Assembly (NCBI RefSeq): GCF_000003605.2
Contig: NW_003133315.1
Span: 145,202-209,201, forward strand
Origin: Saccoglossus kowalevskii
Taxonomy: Eukaryota; Hemichordata; Enteropneusta; Harrimaniidae
Length of the DNA: 64,000 nt
Direction: 5' to 3'
Position numbers and translations under genes: made by a program. Positions 48,969 to 62,142 of this stretch are shown piece after piece; position 1 is the stretch's first letter, and each line of letters starts with the position of its first letter. The notes beneath the pieces are model-generated. The model saw only the letters and a program-made list of their open reading frames with translations, was not told where the DNA came from and ran no database searches.

Positions 48969-49906
48969 AATAAAGCGCGATCGGGTGTGGTTAGTACTTG
49001 CATGGGAGACTCCCTGAGTAAATGAGCCATTGATTTTTCTTTCATCACACTCACACACATAGTAAAGATATAAGGCAACGCTCCTGCATCCTTCCTTACT
49101 GTGATAGCAATTATTTATAGTGGACTTTTTGTAACTATTTTAATTAAGGAAAAGTTTTCAAATTCCTTCTAATTTTCTAGAACAAGTTGTAGAAGCTGTC
49201 GACACGTAGTAGGTTTTAAGATGTTAACACACCGTGTAAAGTTGTTCAAAGTGATTGCAAAGTTATGCAAAGTTATTGCAAAGTTCGTTGATGTATTGGT
49301 ATGTATGACCTAAGTTGTTGGCATATAAAAACGCGCAGTGGTAAAGTCGAACAATTTAATAAAAGCCAGTTGAAAGCAGCATATAGATGTTTACATGAAC
49401 ACACTGTAAAATGTTAGAAAACAGCATGCAATGTTCAATTAAAAAAGCGAAGGAAATTTTGGCGGAGTTGCTTGTATATTAAACATAAGTCATTGTCATG
49501 ACACCCCCGCTGTTAAATTTCGAAAACAATAAGTAAATGTATCGAGAATGCCCCATAAATAAGCAGATTATCACAACAGCCAACCGAAAATTCGACAACA
49601 AACTGCTTACAAAGTTGTGAAAAGCGATTGCAAAGTTGCTTGTTTCAATCGGTATTGTTACCTGAGATATCATATTAACAATAACCATAGTTAAAAGTTC
49701 GATAATGTGTATAAATATTTCGTGAATTGTTGTTAAATTACCGTAGTGTTACTCCGAGTAAGTAGAGGTCATAGGTCAAATATGGAAGGTACTTTGTGCC
49801 AGCGATAACGATTTTAAAACATTTAAAAACATGAAATACCCGCCAATTTGGCTTAACTTTAAATAATTCATGCAGCTGTATGTTTAGATGACTGCCAAAA
49901 GTTGAA
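48969..49906 (+). repeat. Satellite monomer 53 (938 bp, chimeric)
   Basis: Bases up to about 49666 follow monomer 52. From 49683 on the sequence follows monomer 21 (ATAACC, GATAATG, TTGTTGTTAAATT, GACTGCC). Short form, A-tail. Confidence 0.95.
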
Positions 49907-50853
49907 AGTAAAGCGCGATCGGGCGTGGTTAGTACTTCCATGGGAGACTCCCTGAGTAAATGAGCCATTGATTTTTCTTTCATCACACTCACACACATAG
50001 TAAAGATATAAAGCAAAGCTCTTGCATCCTTCCTTACTGTGATGGCAGTTATTTATAGTGGAAAATCGTGAACTTTTTGTAACTATTTTAATTAAGGAAA
50101 AGTTTTCAAATTCCTTCCAATTTTCTAGAACAAGTTGTAGATGCTGACGGTACGTAGTAGGTTTTAAGATGTTAACACACCGTGTAAAGTTGTTCAAAGT
50201 GATTGTAAAGTTATGCAAAGTTATTGCAAAGTTCGTTGATGTATTGGTATGTATGACCTAAGTTGTTGGCATATAGAAACGCGCAGTGGTAAAGTCGAAC
50301 AATTTAATAAAAGCCAGTTCAAAGCAGCATATAGATGTTTACATGAACTGACTGTAAAATGTTAGAAAACAGCATGCAATGTTCAAGGGAAAAAGCGAAG
50401 GAAATGTTGGCGGAGTTGCTTGTATATTAAACCTAAATTATTGTCATGACACCCCGCAGTTAAATTTCGAAAACAATAAGTAAATATATCGAGAATGCCT
50501 CATAAATAAGCAGATTATCACAACAGCCAACCGAAAATTCGACAACAAACTGCTTACAAAGTTGTGAAAAGCGATTGCAAAGTTGCTTGTTTCAATCGGT
50601 ATTGTTACCTGAGATATCATATTAACAATTACCATAGTTAAAAGTTCGAAAATGTGTATAAATATTTCGTGAATTGCTGTAAAATTACCGTAGTGTTACT
50701 CCAAGTAAGTAGAGGTCATAGGTCAAATATAGAAGGTACTTTGTGCCAGCGATAATGATGTTAAAACATTTAAAAACATGAAATACCCGCCAATTCGGAT
50801 TAACTTTAAATAATTCATGCAGCTGTGTGTTTAGGTGAACGCCAAATGTTTAA
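49907..50853 (+). repeat. Satellite monomer 54 (947 bp)
   Basis: Long form matching monomer 22 (ACTTCCATGGG, AAAGCAAAGCTCTTGC, CCTTCCAATT) but keeping the full AAAG block (GATTGTAAAGTTATGC). B-tail. Confidence 0.95.
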
Positions 50854-51791
50854 AGTAAAGCGCGGTCGGGCGTGGTTAGTACTTGCATGGGAGACTCCCT
50901 GAGTAAATGAGCCATTGATTTTTCTTTCATCACACTCACACACATAGTAAAGATATAAGGCAACGCTCCTGCATCCTTCCTTACTGTGATAGCAATTATT
51001 TATAGTGGACTTTTTGTAACTATTTTAATTAAGGAAAAGTTTTCAAATTCCTTCTAATTTTCTAGAACAAGTTGTAGAAGCTGTCGACACGTAGTAGGTT
51101 TTAAGATGTTAACACACCGTGTAAAGTTGTTCAAAGTGATTGCAAAGTTATGCAAAGTTATTGCAAAGTTCGTTGATGTATTGGTATGTATGACCTAAGT
51201 TGTTGGCATATAAAAACGCGCAGTGGTAAAGTCGAACAATTTAATAAAAGCCAGTTGAAAGCAGCATATAGATGTTTACATGAACACACTGTAAAATGTT
51301 AGAAAACAGCATGCAATGTTCAATTAAAAAAGCGAAGGAAATTTTGGCGGAGTTGCTTGTATATTAAACATAAGTCATTGTTATGACACCCCCGCTGTTA
51401 AATTTCGAAAACAATAAGTAAATGTGTCGAGAATGCCTTATAAATAAGCATATTATCCCAACAGCCAACCGAAAATTCAACAACAAACTGCTTACAAAGT
51501 TGTGAAAAGCGATTGCAAAGTTGCTTGTTTCAATCGGTATTGTTACCTGAGATATCATATTAACAATTACCTTAGTTACAAGTTCGAAAATGTGTATAAA
51601 TATTTCGTGAATTGCTGTAAAATTACCGTAGTGTTACTCCGAGTAAGTAGAGGTCATAGGTCAAATATGGAAAGTACTTTGTGCCAGCGATAACGATTTT
51701 AAAACATTTAAAAACATGAAATACCCGCCAATTCGGCTTAACATTAAATAATTCATGCAGCTGTATGTTTAGGTGACAGCCAAATCTTGAA
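50854..51791 (+). repeat. Satellite monomer 55 (938 bp)
   Basis: Left part like 52 (GCGCGGTCGGG, GAACACACTG). The right part has many private changes (CATATTATCCCAAC, CCTTAGTTACAAG). Hybrid tail GTATGTTTAGGTGACAGCC. Confidence 0.95.
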
Positions 51792-52728
51792 AGTAAAGCG
51801 CGATCGAGCGTAGTTAGTACTTGCATGGGAGACTCCCTGAGTAAATGAGCCATTGATTTTTCTTTCATCACACTCACACACATAGTAAAGATATAAGGCA
51901 ACGCTCCTGCATCCTTCCTTACTGTGATGGCAATTATTTATAGTGGAAATTTTGTAAGTATTTTCATTAAGGAAAAATTTTCCAATTCCTTCTAATTTTC
52001 TAGAACAAGTTGTAGAAGCTGTCGACACGTAGTAGGTATTAAAATGTTAACACACCGTGTAAAGTTGTTCAAAGTGATTGCAAAGTTATGCAAAGTTATT
52101 GCAAAGTTCGTTGATGTATTGGTATGTATGACCTAAGTTGTTGGCATATAGAAACGCGAAGTGGTAAAGTCGAACAATTTAATAAAAGCCAGTTCAAAGC
52201 AGCATATAGAAGTTTACATGAACTGACTGTAAAATGTTAGAAAACAGCATGCAATGTTCAAGGGAAAAAGCGAAGGAAATGTTTGCGGAGTTGCTTGTAT
52301 ATTAAACCTAAGTCATTGTCATGACACCCCCGCAGTTAAATTTCGAAAACAATAGGTAAATGTATCGAGAATGCCTCATAAATAAGCAGATTATCACAAC
52401 AGCCAACCGAAAATTTGACAACAAACTGCTTACAAAGTTGTGAAAAGAGATTGCAAAGTTGCTTGTTTCAATCGGTATTGTTACCTGAGATATCATATTA
52501 ACAGTTACCATAGTTAAAAGTTCGAAAATGTGTATAAATATTTCGTGAATTGCTGTAAAATTACCGTAGTATTGCTCCAAGTACGTAGAGGTCATAGGTC
52601 AAATATAAAAGGTACTTTGTGCCAGCGATAACGATTTTAAAACATTCAAAAACATGAAATACCCGCCAATTCGACTTAATTTTAAATAATTCATGCAGCT
52701 GTGTGTTTAGGTGACCGCCAAATGTTAA
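51792..52728 (+). repeat. Satellite monomer 56 (937 bp, divergent)
   Basis: GATCGAGCG then GTAGTTAG before the TACTTGC of box C. Short form GTGGAAATTTTG. GTAGTATTGCTCC and TATAAAAGG are private. Hybrid tail GTGTGTTTAGGTGACC. Confidence 0.95.
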
Positions 52729-53668
52729 AGTAAAGCGCGATCGGGCGTGGTTAGTATTTGCATGGGAGACTCCTTGAGTAAATGAGCCATTGATTTTTTT
52801 CATCACACTCACACACATAGTAAAGATATAAGGCAACGCTCCAGCATTCATCCTTACTGTGATGGCAATTATTTATAGTAGAAAATCGTGGAATTTTTCT
52901 AACTATTTTAATTAAGGAAAAGTTTTCAAATTCCTTCTAATTTTCTAGAACAAGTTGTAGATGCTGTCGGCATGTAGTAGGTTTTAAGCTGTTAACACAC
53001 CGTGTTGAGTTGTTCAAAGTGATTGCAAAGTTGTGCAAAGTTATTGCAAAGTTGGTAGATGTATTGGTATGTATGACCTAAGTTGTTGAAATATAGAAAC
53101 GCGCAGTGGTAAAGTCGAAAAATTTAATAAAAGCCTGTTGAAAGCAGCCTATAGATGTTTACATGAACTGACTTTAAAATGTTAGAAAACAGCATGCAGT
53201 GTTGGAAAAAGCGAAGGAAATGTTGGCGGAGTTGCTTGTATATTTAACCTAAGTCATTGTCATGACACCCCCTCAGTTAAACTCGAAACAATTAGTAAAT
53301 GTATCGAGAATGCCTCATAAATAAGCAGATTATCACAACAGCCAACCGAAAATTCGACAACAAACTGCTTACAAAGTTGTGAAAAGCGATTGCAAAATGG
53401 CTTGTTTCAATCGGGATTGTTACCAGATATATCATATTAACAACTACCATAGTTAAAAGTTCGAACATGTGAATAAATATTTCGTGAATTGCTGTTAAAT
53501 TACCGTAGTGTTACTCTGAGTAAGTAGAGGTCATAGGTCAAATATGGAAGGTACTTTGTGCCAGCGATAACGATTTTAAAACATTTAAAAACATAAAATA
53601 CCCGCCAATTTGGCTTAACTTCAAATAATTCATGTATCTCTATGTTTAGATGACCGCCAAAAGTTGAA
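52729..53668 (+). repeat. Satellite monomer 57 (940 bp, most divergent)
   Basis: Seven-T run after box C, AGTATTTGC, GTGTTGAGTTG, GTTGGTAGATG, GCAGTGTTGGAAAAAG and TTAAACTCGAAAC set it apart. The plus-strand TATA is lost as in 32. It ends ATTCATGTATCTCTATG, shared with 67. Confidence 0.95.
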
Positions 53669-54606
53669 AGTAAAGCGCGATCGGGCGTGGTTAGTACTTG
53701 CATGGGAGACTCCCTGAGTAAATGAGCCATTGATTTTTCTTTCATCACACTCACACACATAGTAAAGATATAAGGCAACGCTCCTGCATTCTTCCTTACT
53801 GTGATGGCAATTATTTATAGTGGAAAATCGTGAAATTTTTGTAACTATTTTATTTAAGGAAAAGTTTTCAAATTCCTTCTAATTTTCTAGAACAAGTTGT
53901 AGAAGCTGACGGTACGTAGTAGGTTTTAAGATGTTAACACACCGTGTAAAGTTGTTCAAAGTGATTGCAAAGTTATTGCAAAGTTCGTTGATGTATTGGT
54001 ATGTATGACCTAAGTTGTAGGCATATAGAAACGCGCAGTGGTAAAGTCGAACAATTTAATAAAAGCCAGTTCAAAACAGCATATAGATGTTTACATGAAC
54101 TGACTGTAAAGTGTTAGAAAAAAGCATGCAATGTTCAAGGGAAAAAGCGAAGGAAATGTTGGCGGAGTTGCTTGTATATTAAACCTAAGTCATCGTCATG
54201 ACACTCCCGCAGTTAAATTTCGAAAACAATAAGTAAATATATCGAGAATGCCTCATAAATAAGCAGATTATCACAACAGCCAACCGAAAATTCGACAACA
54301 AACTGCGTACAAAGTTTTGAAAAGCGTTTGCAAAGTTGCTTGTTTCAATCGGTATTGTTACCTGAGATATCATATTAACAATTACCATAGTTAAAAGTTC
54401 GAAAATGTGTATAAATATTTCGTGAATTGCTGTAAAATTACCGTAGTGTTACTCCAAGTAAGTAGAGGTCATAGGTCAAATATCGAAGGTACTTTGTGCC
54501 AGCGATAATGATGTTAAAACATTTAAAAACATGAAATACCCGCCAATTCGGATTAACATTAAATAATTCATGCAGCTGTGTGTTTAGGTGAACGCCAAAT
54601 GTTTAA
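53669..54606 (+). repeat. Satellite monomer 58 (938 bp)
   Basis: Long form (CGTGAAATTTTT), one AAAG unit lost. GTTGTAGGCAT, CAAAACAGC and CTGCGTACAAAG as in 37. ACACTCCCGC replaces the C5 run. B-tail. Confidence 0.95.
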
Positions 54607-55554
54607 AGTAAAGCGCGATCGGGCGTGGTTAGTACTTGCATGGGAGACTCCCTGAGTAAATGAGCCATTGATTTTTCTTTCATCACACTCACACACATAG
54701 TAAAGATATAATGCAACGCTCCTGCATCCTTCCTTACTGTGATGGCAGTTATTTATAGTGGAAAATCGTGGACTTTTTGTAACTATTTTAAGTAAGGAAA
54801 AGTTTTCAAATTCCTTCTAATTTTCTAGAACAAGTTGTAGATGCTGACGGTACGTAGTAGGTTTTAAGATGTTAACACACCGTGTAAAGTTGTTCAAAGT
54901 GATTGCAAAGTTATGCAAAGTTATTGCAAAGTTCGTTGATGTATTGGTATGTATGACCTAAGTTGTTGGCATATAGAAACGCGCAGTGGTAAAGTCGAAC
55001 AATTTAATAAAAGCCAGTTCAAAGCAGCATATAGATGTTTACATGAACTCACTGTAAAATGTTAGAAAACAGCATGCAATGTTCAAGTAAAAAAGCGAAG
55101 GAAATTTTGGCGGAGTTGCTTGTATATTAAACCTAAGTCATCGTCATGACACCCCCGCAGTTAAATTTCCAAAACAATAAGTAAATGTATCGAGAATGCC
55201 TCATAAATAAGCAGATTATCACAACAGCCAACCGAAAATTCGAAAACAAACTGCTTACAAAGTTGTGAAAAGCGATTGCAAAGTTGCTTGTTTCAATCGG
55301 TATTGTTATCTGAGATATCATATTAACAATTACCATAGTTAAAAGTTCGAAAATGTGTATAAATATTTCGTGAATTGCTGTAAAATTACCTTAGTGTTAC
55401 TCCAAGTAAGTAGAGGCCATAGGTCAAATATCGAAGGTACTTTGTGCCAGCGATAATGATATTAAAACATTTAAAAACATGAAATACCCGCCAATTCGGA
55501 TTAACTTTAAATAATTCATGCAGCTGTGTGTTTAGGTGAACGCCAAATGTTTAA
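54607..55554 (+). repeat. Satellite monomer 59 (948 bp)
   Basis: Long form with ATAATGCAACG and TTTTAAGTAAGG (as 16). ACCTTAGTG and TATCTGAG as in 11. B-tail. Confidence 0.95.
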
Positions 55555-56502
55555 AGTAAAGCGCGATCGGGCGTGGTTAGTACTTGCATGGGAGACTCCC
55601 TGAGTAAATGAGCCATTGATTTTTCTTTCATCACACTCACACACATAGTAAAGATATAAGGCAACGCTCCTGTATCCTTCCTTACTGTGATGGCAGTTTT
55701 TTATAGTGGAAAATCGTGGACTTTTTGTAACTATTTTAATTAAGGAAAAGTTTTCAAATTCCTTCTAATTTTCTAGAACAAGTTGTAGATGCTGACGGTA
55801 CGTAGTAGGTTTTAAGATGTTAACACACCGTGTAAAGTTGTTCAAAGTGATTGCAAAGTTATGCAAAGTTATTGCAAAGTTCGTTGATGTATTGGTATGT
55901 ATGACCTAAGTTGTTGGCATATAGAAACGCGCAGTGGTAAAGTCGAACAATTTAATAAAAGCCAGTTCAAAGCAGCATATAGATGTTTACATGAACTCAC
56001 TGTAAAATGTTAGAAAACAGCATGCAATGTTCAAGTAAAAAAGCGAAGGAAATTTTGGCGGAGTTGCTTGTATATTAAACCTAAGTCATCGTCATGACAC
56101 CCCCGCAGTTAAATTTCGAAAACAATAAGTAAATGTATCGAGAATGCCTCATAAATAAGCAGATTATCACAACAGCCAACCGAAAATTCGACAACAAACT
56201 GCTTACAAAGTTGTGAAAAGCGATTGCAAAGTTGCTTATTTCAATCGGTATTGTTACCTGAGATATCATATTAAGAATTACCATAGTTAAAAGTTCGAAA
56301 ATGTGTATAAATATTTCGTGAATTGCTGTTAAATTACCGTAGTGTTACTCCGAGTAAGTAGAGGTCATAGGTCAAATATGGAAGGTACTTTGTGCCAGCG
56401 ATAACGATTTTAAAACATTTAAAAACATAAAATACCCGCCAATTTGGCTTAACTTTAAATAATTCATGCAGCTCTATGTTTAGATGACCGCCAAAAGTTG
56501 AA
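55555..56502 (+). repeat. Satellite monomer 60 (948 bp)
   Basis: Long form. CTCCTGTATCC as in 12, TTGCTTATTTC as in 7. The minus-strand TATA is altered (TTTTTATAG). A-tail with CTCTATG. Confidence 0.95.
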
Positions 56503-57440
56503 AGTAAAGCGCGATCGGGCGTGGTTAGTACTTGCATGGGAGACTCCCTGAGTAAATGAGCCATTGATTTTTCTTTCATCACACTCACACACATAGTAAA
56601 GATATAAGGCAACGCTCCTGCATCCTTCCTCACTGTGATGGCAATTATTTATAGTGGAATTTTTGTAACTATTTTAATTAAGGAAAAATTTTCAAATTCC
56701 TTCTAATTTTCTAGAACAAGTTGTATAAGCTGTCGACACGTAGTAGGTTTTAAGATGTTAACATACCGTGTAATGTTGTTCAAAGTGATTGCAAAGTTAT
56801 GCAAAGTTATTGCAAAGTTCGTTGATGTATTGGTATGTATGACCTAAGTTGTTGGCATATAGAAACGCGCAGTGGTAAAGTCGAACAATTTAATAAAAGC
56901 CAGTTCAAAGCAGCATATAGATGTTTACATGAACTCACTGTAAAATGTTAGAAAACAGCATGCAATGTTCAAGGGAAAAAGCGAAGGAAATTTTGGCGGA
57001 GTTGCTTGTATATTAAACCTAAGTCATCGTCCTGACACCCCCGCAGTTAAATTTCGAAAACAATAACTAATTGTATCGAGAATGCCTCATAAATAAGCAG
57101 ATTATCACAACAGCTAACCGAAAATTCGACAACAAACTGCTTACAAAGTTGTGAAAAGCGATTGCAAAGTTGCTTGTTTCAATCGGTATTGTTACCTGAG
57201 ATATCATATTAACAATTACCATAGTTAAAAGTTCGAAAATGTGTATAAATATTTCGTGAATTGCTGTTAAATTACCGTAGTGTTACTCCGAGTAAGTAGA
57301 GGTCATAGGTCAAATATGGAAGGTACTTTGTGCCAGCGATAACGATTTTAAAACATTTAAAAACATAAAATACCCGCCAATTTGGCTTAACTTTAAATAA
57401 TTCATGCAGCTCTATGTTTAGATGACCGCCAAAAGTTGAA
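56503..57440 (+). repeat. Satellite monomer 61 (938 bp)
   Basis: Short GTGGAATTTTT form. CTTCCTCACTG is shared with 8. GTAATGTTG, AACTAATTG and GTCCTGACACC. A-tail with CTCTATG. Confidence 0.95.
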
Positions 57441-58378
57441 AGTAAAGCGCGATCGGGCGTGGTTAGTACTTGCATGGGAGACTCCCTGAGTAAATGAGCC
57501 ATTGATTTTTCTTTCATCACACTCACACACATAGTAAAGATATAAGGCAACGCTCCTGCATCCTTCCTTACTGTGATGGCAATTATTTATAGTGGACTTT
57601 TTGTAACTATTTTAATTAAGGAAAAGTTTTCAAATTCCTTCTAATTTTCTAGAACAAGTTGTAGATGCTGTCGGTACGTAGTAGGTTTTAAGATGTTAAC
57701 ACACCGTGTACAGTTGTTCAAAGTGATTGCAAAGTTATGGAAAGTTATTGCAAAGTTCGTTGATGTATTGGTATGTATGACCTAAGTTGTTGGCATATAG
57801 AAACGCGCAGTGGTAAAGTCGAACAATTTAATAAAAGCCAGTTCAAAGCAGCATATAGATGTTTACATGAACTCACTGTAAAATGTTAGAAAACAGCATG
57901 CAATGTTCAAGTAAAAAAGCGAAGGAAATTTTGGCGGAGTTGCTTGTATATTAAACCTAAGTCATCGTCATGACACCCCCGCAGTTAAATTTCGAAAACA
58001 ATAAGTAAATGTATCGAGAATGCCTCATAAATAAGCAGATTATCACAACAGCCAACCGAAAATTCGACAACAAACTGCTTACAAAGTTGTGAAAAGCGAT
58101 TGCAAAGTGGCTTGTTTCAATCGGTATTGTTACCTGAGATATCATATTAACAATTACCATAGTTAAAAGTTCGAAAATGTGTATAAATATTTCGTGAATT
58201 TCTGTTAAATTACCGTAGTGTTACTCCGAGTAAGTAGGGGTCATAGGTCAAATATGGAAGGTACTTTGTGCCAGCGATAACGATTTTAAAACATTTAAAA
58301 ACATAAAATACCCGCCAATTTGGCTTAACTTTAAATAATTCATGCAGCTGTATGTTTAGATGACCGCCAAAAGTTGAA
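57441..58378 (+). repeat. Satellite monomer 62 (938 bp)
   Basis: Short form, ATGGAAAG, GTACAGTTG as in 46. TTTCTGTTAAATT is shared with 42. A-tail. Confidence 0.95.
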
Positions 58379-59316
58379 AGTAAAGCGCAATCGGGCGTGG
58401 TTAGTACTTGCATGGGAGACTCCCTGAGTAAATGAGCCATTGATTTTTCTTTCATCACACTCACACACATAGTAAAGATATAAGGCAACGCTCCTGCATC
58501 CTTCCTTACTGTGATGGCAATTATTTATAGTGGAATTTTTGTAACTATTTTAATTAAGGAAAAGTTTTCAAATTCCTTCTAATTTTCTAGAACAAGTTGT
58601 AGATGCTGACGGTACGTAGTAGGTTTTAAGATGTTAACACACCGTGTAAAGTTGTTCAAAGTGATTGCAAAGTTATGGAAAGTTATTGCAAAGTTCGTTG
58701 ATGTATTGGTATGTATGACCTAAGTTGTTGGCATATAGAAACGCGCAGTGGTAAAGTCGAACAATTTAATAAAAGCCAGTTCAAAGCAGCATATAGATGT
58801 TTACATGAACTCACTGTAAAATGTTAGAAAACAGCATGCAATGTTCAAGTAAAAAAGCGAAGGAAATTTTGGCGGAGTTGCTTGTATATTAAACCTAAGT
58901 CATCGTCATGACACCCCCGCAGTTAAATTTCGAAAACAATAAGTAAATGTATCGAGAATGCCTCATAAATAAGCAGATTATCACAACAGCCAACCGAAAA
59001 TTCGACAACAAACTGCTTACAAAGTTGTGAAAAGCGATTGCAAAGTGGCTTGTTTCAATCGGTATTGTTACCTGAGATATCATATTAACAATTACCATAG
59101 TTAAAAGTTCGAAAATGTGTATAAATATTTCGTGAATTGCTGTTAAATTACCGTAGTGTTACTCCGAGTAAGTAGAGGTCATAGGTCAAATATGGAAGGT
59201 ACTTTGTGCCAGCGATATCGATTTTAAAACATTTAAAAACATAAAATACCCGCCAATTTGGCTAAACTTTAAATAATTCATGCAGCTGTATGTTCAGATG
59301 ACCGCCATAAGTTGAA
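58379..59316 (+). repeat. Satellite monomer 63 (938 bp)
   Basis: GCGCAATCGGG in the 5S-like segment. Short GTGGAATTTTT form joined to CTGACGG, ATGGAAAG version. A-tail with GTTCAGATGACC and GCCATAAG. Confidence 0.95.
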
Positions 59317-60247
59317 AGTAAAGCGCGATCGGGCGTGGTTAGTACTTGCATGGGAGACTCCCTGAGTAAATGAGCCATTGATTTTTCTTTCATCACACTC
59401 ACACACATAGTAAAGATATAAGGCAACGCTCCTGCATCCTTCCTTACTGTGATGGCAATTATTTATAGTGGACTTTTTGTAACTATTTTAATTAACGAAA
59501 AGTTTTCAAATTCCTTCTAATTTTCTAGACAAGTTGTAGATGCTGTCGGTACGTAGTAGGTTTAGATGTTAACACACCGTGTAAAGTGTTCAAAGTGATT
59601 GCAAAGTTATGGAAAGTTATTGCAAAGTTCGTTGATGTATTGGTATGTATGACTAAGTTGTTGGCATATAGAACGCGCAGTGGTAAAGTCGAACAATTAA
59701 TAAAAGCCAGTTCAAAGCAGCATATAGATGTTTACATGAACTCACTGTAAAATGTTAGAAAACAGCATGCAATGTTCAAGTAAAAAAGCGAAGGAAATTT
59801 TGGCGGAGTTGCTTGTATATTAAACCTAAGTCATCGTCATGACACCCCCGCAGTTAAATTTCGAAAACAATAAGTAAATATATCGAGAATGCCTCATAAA
59901 TAAGCAGATTATCACAACAGCCAGCCGAAAATTCGACAACAAACTGCTTACAAAGTTGTGAAAAGCGATTGCAAAGTTGCTTGTATCAATCGGTATTGTT
60001 ACCTGAGATATCATATTAACAATTACCATAGTTAAAAGTTCGAAAATGTGTATAAATATTTCGTGAATTGCTGTAAAATTACCGTAGTGTTACTCCAAGT
60101 AAGTAGAGGTCATAGGTCAAATATCGAAGGTACTTTGTGCCAGCGATAATGATGTTAAAACATTTAAAAACATGAAATACCCGCCAATTCGGATTAACAT
60201 TAAATAATTCATGCAGCTCTATGTTTAGATGACCGCCAAAAGTTGAA
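59317..60247 (+). repeat. Satellite monomer 64 (931 bp)
   Basis: Short form with single-base losses clustered between 59520 and 59700 (TCTAGACAAG, GGTTTAGATG, TAAAGTGTTC, GACTAAG, AGAACGCG, CAATTAATAAA). The second half is of the CCAAGTAAG kind, ending in an A-tail with CTCTATG. Confidence 0.95.
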
Positions 60248-61194
60248 AGTAAAGCGCGATCGGGCGTGGTTAGTACTTGCATGGGAGACTCCCTGAGTAA
60301 ATGAGCCATTGATTTTTCTTTCATCACACTCACACACATAGTAAAGATATAAGGCAAAGCTCCTGCATCCTTCCTTACTGTGATGGCAGTTATTTATAGT
60401 GGAAAATCGTGGACTTTTTGTAACTATTTTAATTAAGGAAAAGTTTTCAAATTCCTTCTAATTTTCTAGAACAAGTTGTAGATGCTGACGGTACGTAGTA
60501 GGTTTTAAGATGTAAACACACCGTGTAAAGTTGTTCAAAGTGATTGCAAAGTTATGCAAAGTTATTGCAAAGTTCGTTGATGTATTGGTATGTATGACCT
60601 ATGTTGTTGGCATATAGAAACGCGCAGTGGTAAAGTCGAACAATTTAATAAAAGCCAGTTCAAAGCAGCATATAGATGTTTACATGAACTGACTGTAAAA
60701 TGTTAGAAAACAGCATGAAATGTTCAAGGGAAAAAGCGAAGGAAATGTTGGCGGAGTTGCTTGTATATTAAACCTAAATTATTGTCATGACACCCCGCAG
60801 TTAAATTTCGAAAACAATAAGTAAATATATCGAGAATGCCTCATAAATAAGCAGATTATCACAACAGCCAACCGAAAATTCGACAACAAACTGCTTACAA
60901 AGTTGTGAAAAGCGATTGCAAAGTTGCTTGTTTCAATCGGTATTGTTACCTGAGATATCATATTAACAATTACCATAGTTAAAAGTTCGAAAATGTGTAT
61001 AAATATTTCGTGAATTGCTGTAAAATTACCGTAGTGTTACTCCAAGTAAGTAGAGGTCATAGGTCAAATATAGAAGGTACTTTGTGCCAGCGATAATGAT
61101 GTTAAAACATTTAAAAACATGAAATACCCGCCAATTCGGATTAACTTTAAATAATTCATGCAGCTGTGTGTTTAGGTGAACGCCAAATGTTTAA
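60248..61194 (+). repeat. Satellite monomer 65 (947 bp)
   Basis: Long form, AGGCAAAGCTCC, AAATTATTGTCATG with a four-C run, TATAGAAGG. B-tail ending TTTAAAATAAAGCG as before monomers 24 and 53. Confidence 0.95.
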
Positions 61195-62142
61195 AATAAA
61201 GCGCGATCGGGTGTGGTTAGTACTTGCATGGGAGACTCCCTGAGTAAATGAGCCATTGATTTTTCTTTCATCACACTCACACACATAGTAAAGATATAAG
61301 GCAACGATCCTGCATCCTTCCTTACTGTGATGGCAGTTATTTATAGTGGAAAATCGTGGACTTTTTGTAACTATTTTAATTAAGGAAAAGTTTTCAAATT
61401 CCTTCTAATTTTCTAGAACAAGTTGTAGATGCTGACGGTACGTAGTAGGTTTTAAGATGTTAACACACCGTGTAAAGTTGTTCAAAGTGATTGCAAAGTT
61501 ATGCAAAGTTATTGCAAAGTTCGTTGATGTATTGGTATGTTTGACCTAAGTTGTTGGCATATAGAAACGCGCAGTGGTAAAGTCGAACAATTTAATAAAA
61601 GCCAGTTCAAAGCAGCATATAGATGTTTACATGAACTCACTGTAAAATGTTAGAAAACAGCATGCAATGTTCAAGTAAAAAAGCGAAGAAAATTTTGGCG
61701 GAGTTGCTTGTATATTAAACCTAAGTCATCGTCATGACACCCCCGCAGTTAAATTTCGAAAACAATAAGTAAATGTATCGAGAATGCCTCATAAATAAGC
61801 AGATTATCACAACAGCCAACCGAAAATTCGACAACAAACTGCTTACAAAGTTGTGAAAAGCGATTGCAAAGTTGCTTGTTTCAATCGGTATTGTTACCTG
61901 AGATATCATATTAAGAATTACCATAGTTAAAAGTTCGAAAATGTGTATAAATATTTCGTGAATTGCTGTTAAATTACCGTAGTGTTACTCCGAGTAAGAA
62001 GAGGTCATAAGTCAAATATGGAAGGTACTTTGTGCCAGCGATAACGATTTTAAAACATTTAAAAACATAAAATACCCGCCAATTTGGCTTAACTTTAAAT
62101 AATTCATGCAGCTGTATGTTTAGATGACTGCCAAAAGTTGAA
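61195..62142 (+). repeat. Satellite monomer 66 (948 bp)
   Basis: CGGGTGTGG in the 5S-like segment. Long form, ACGATCCTGC. The right half shares GTCATAAGTC and GACTGCC with 26. GTAAGAAGAGG is private. A-tail. Confidence 0.95.
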
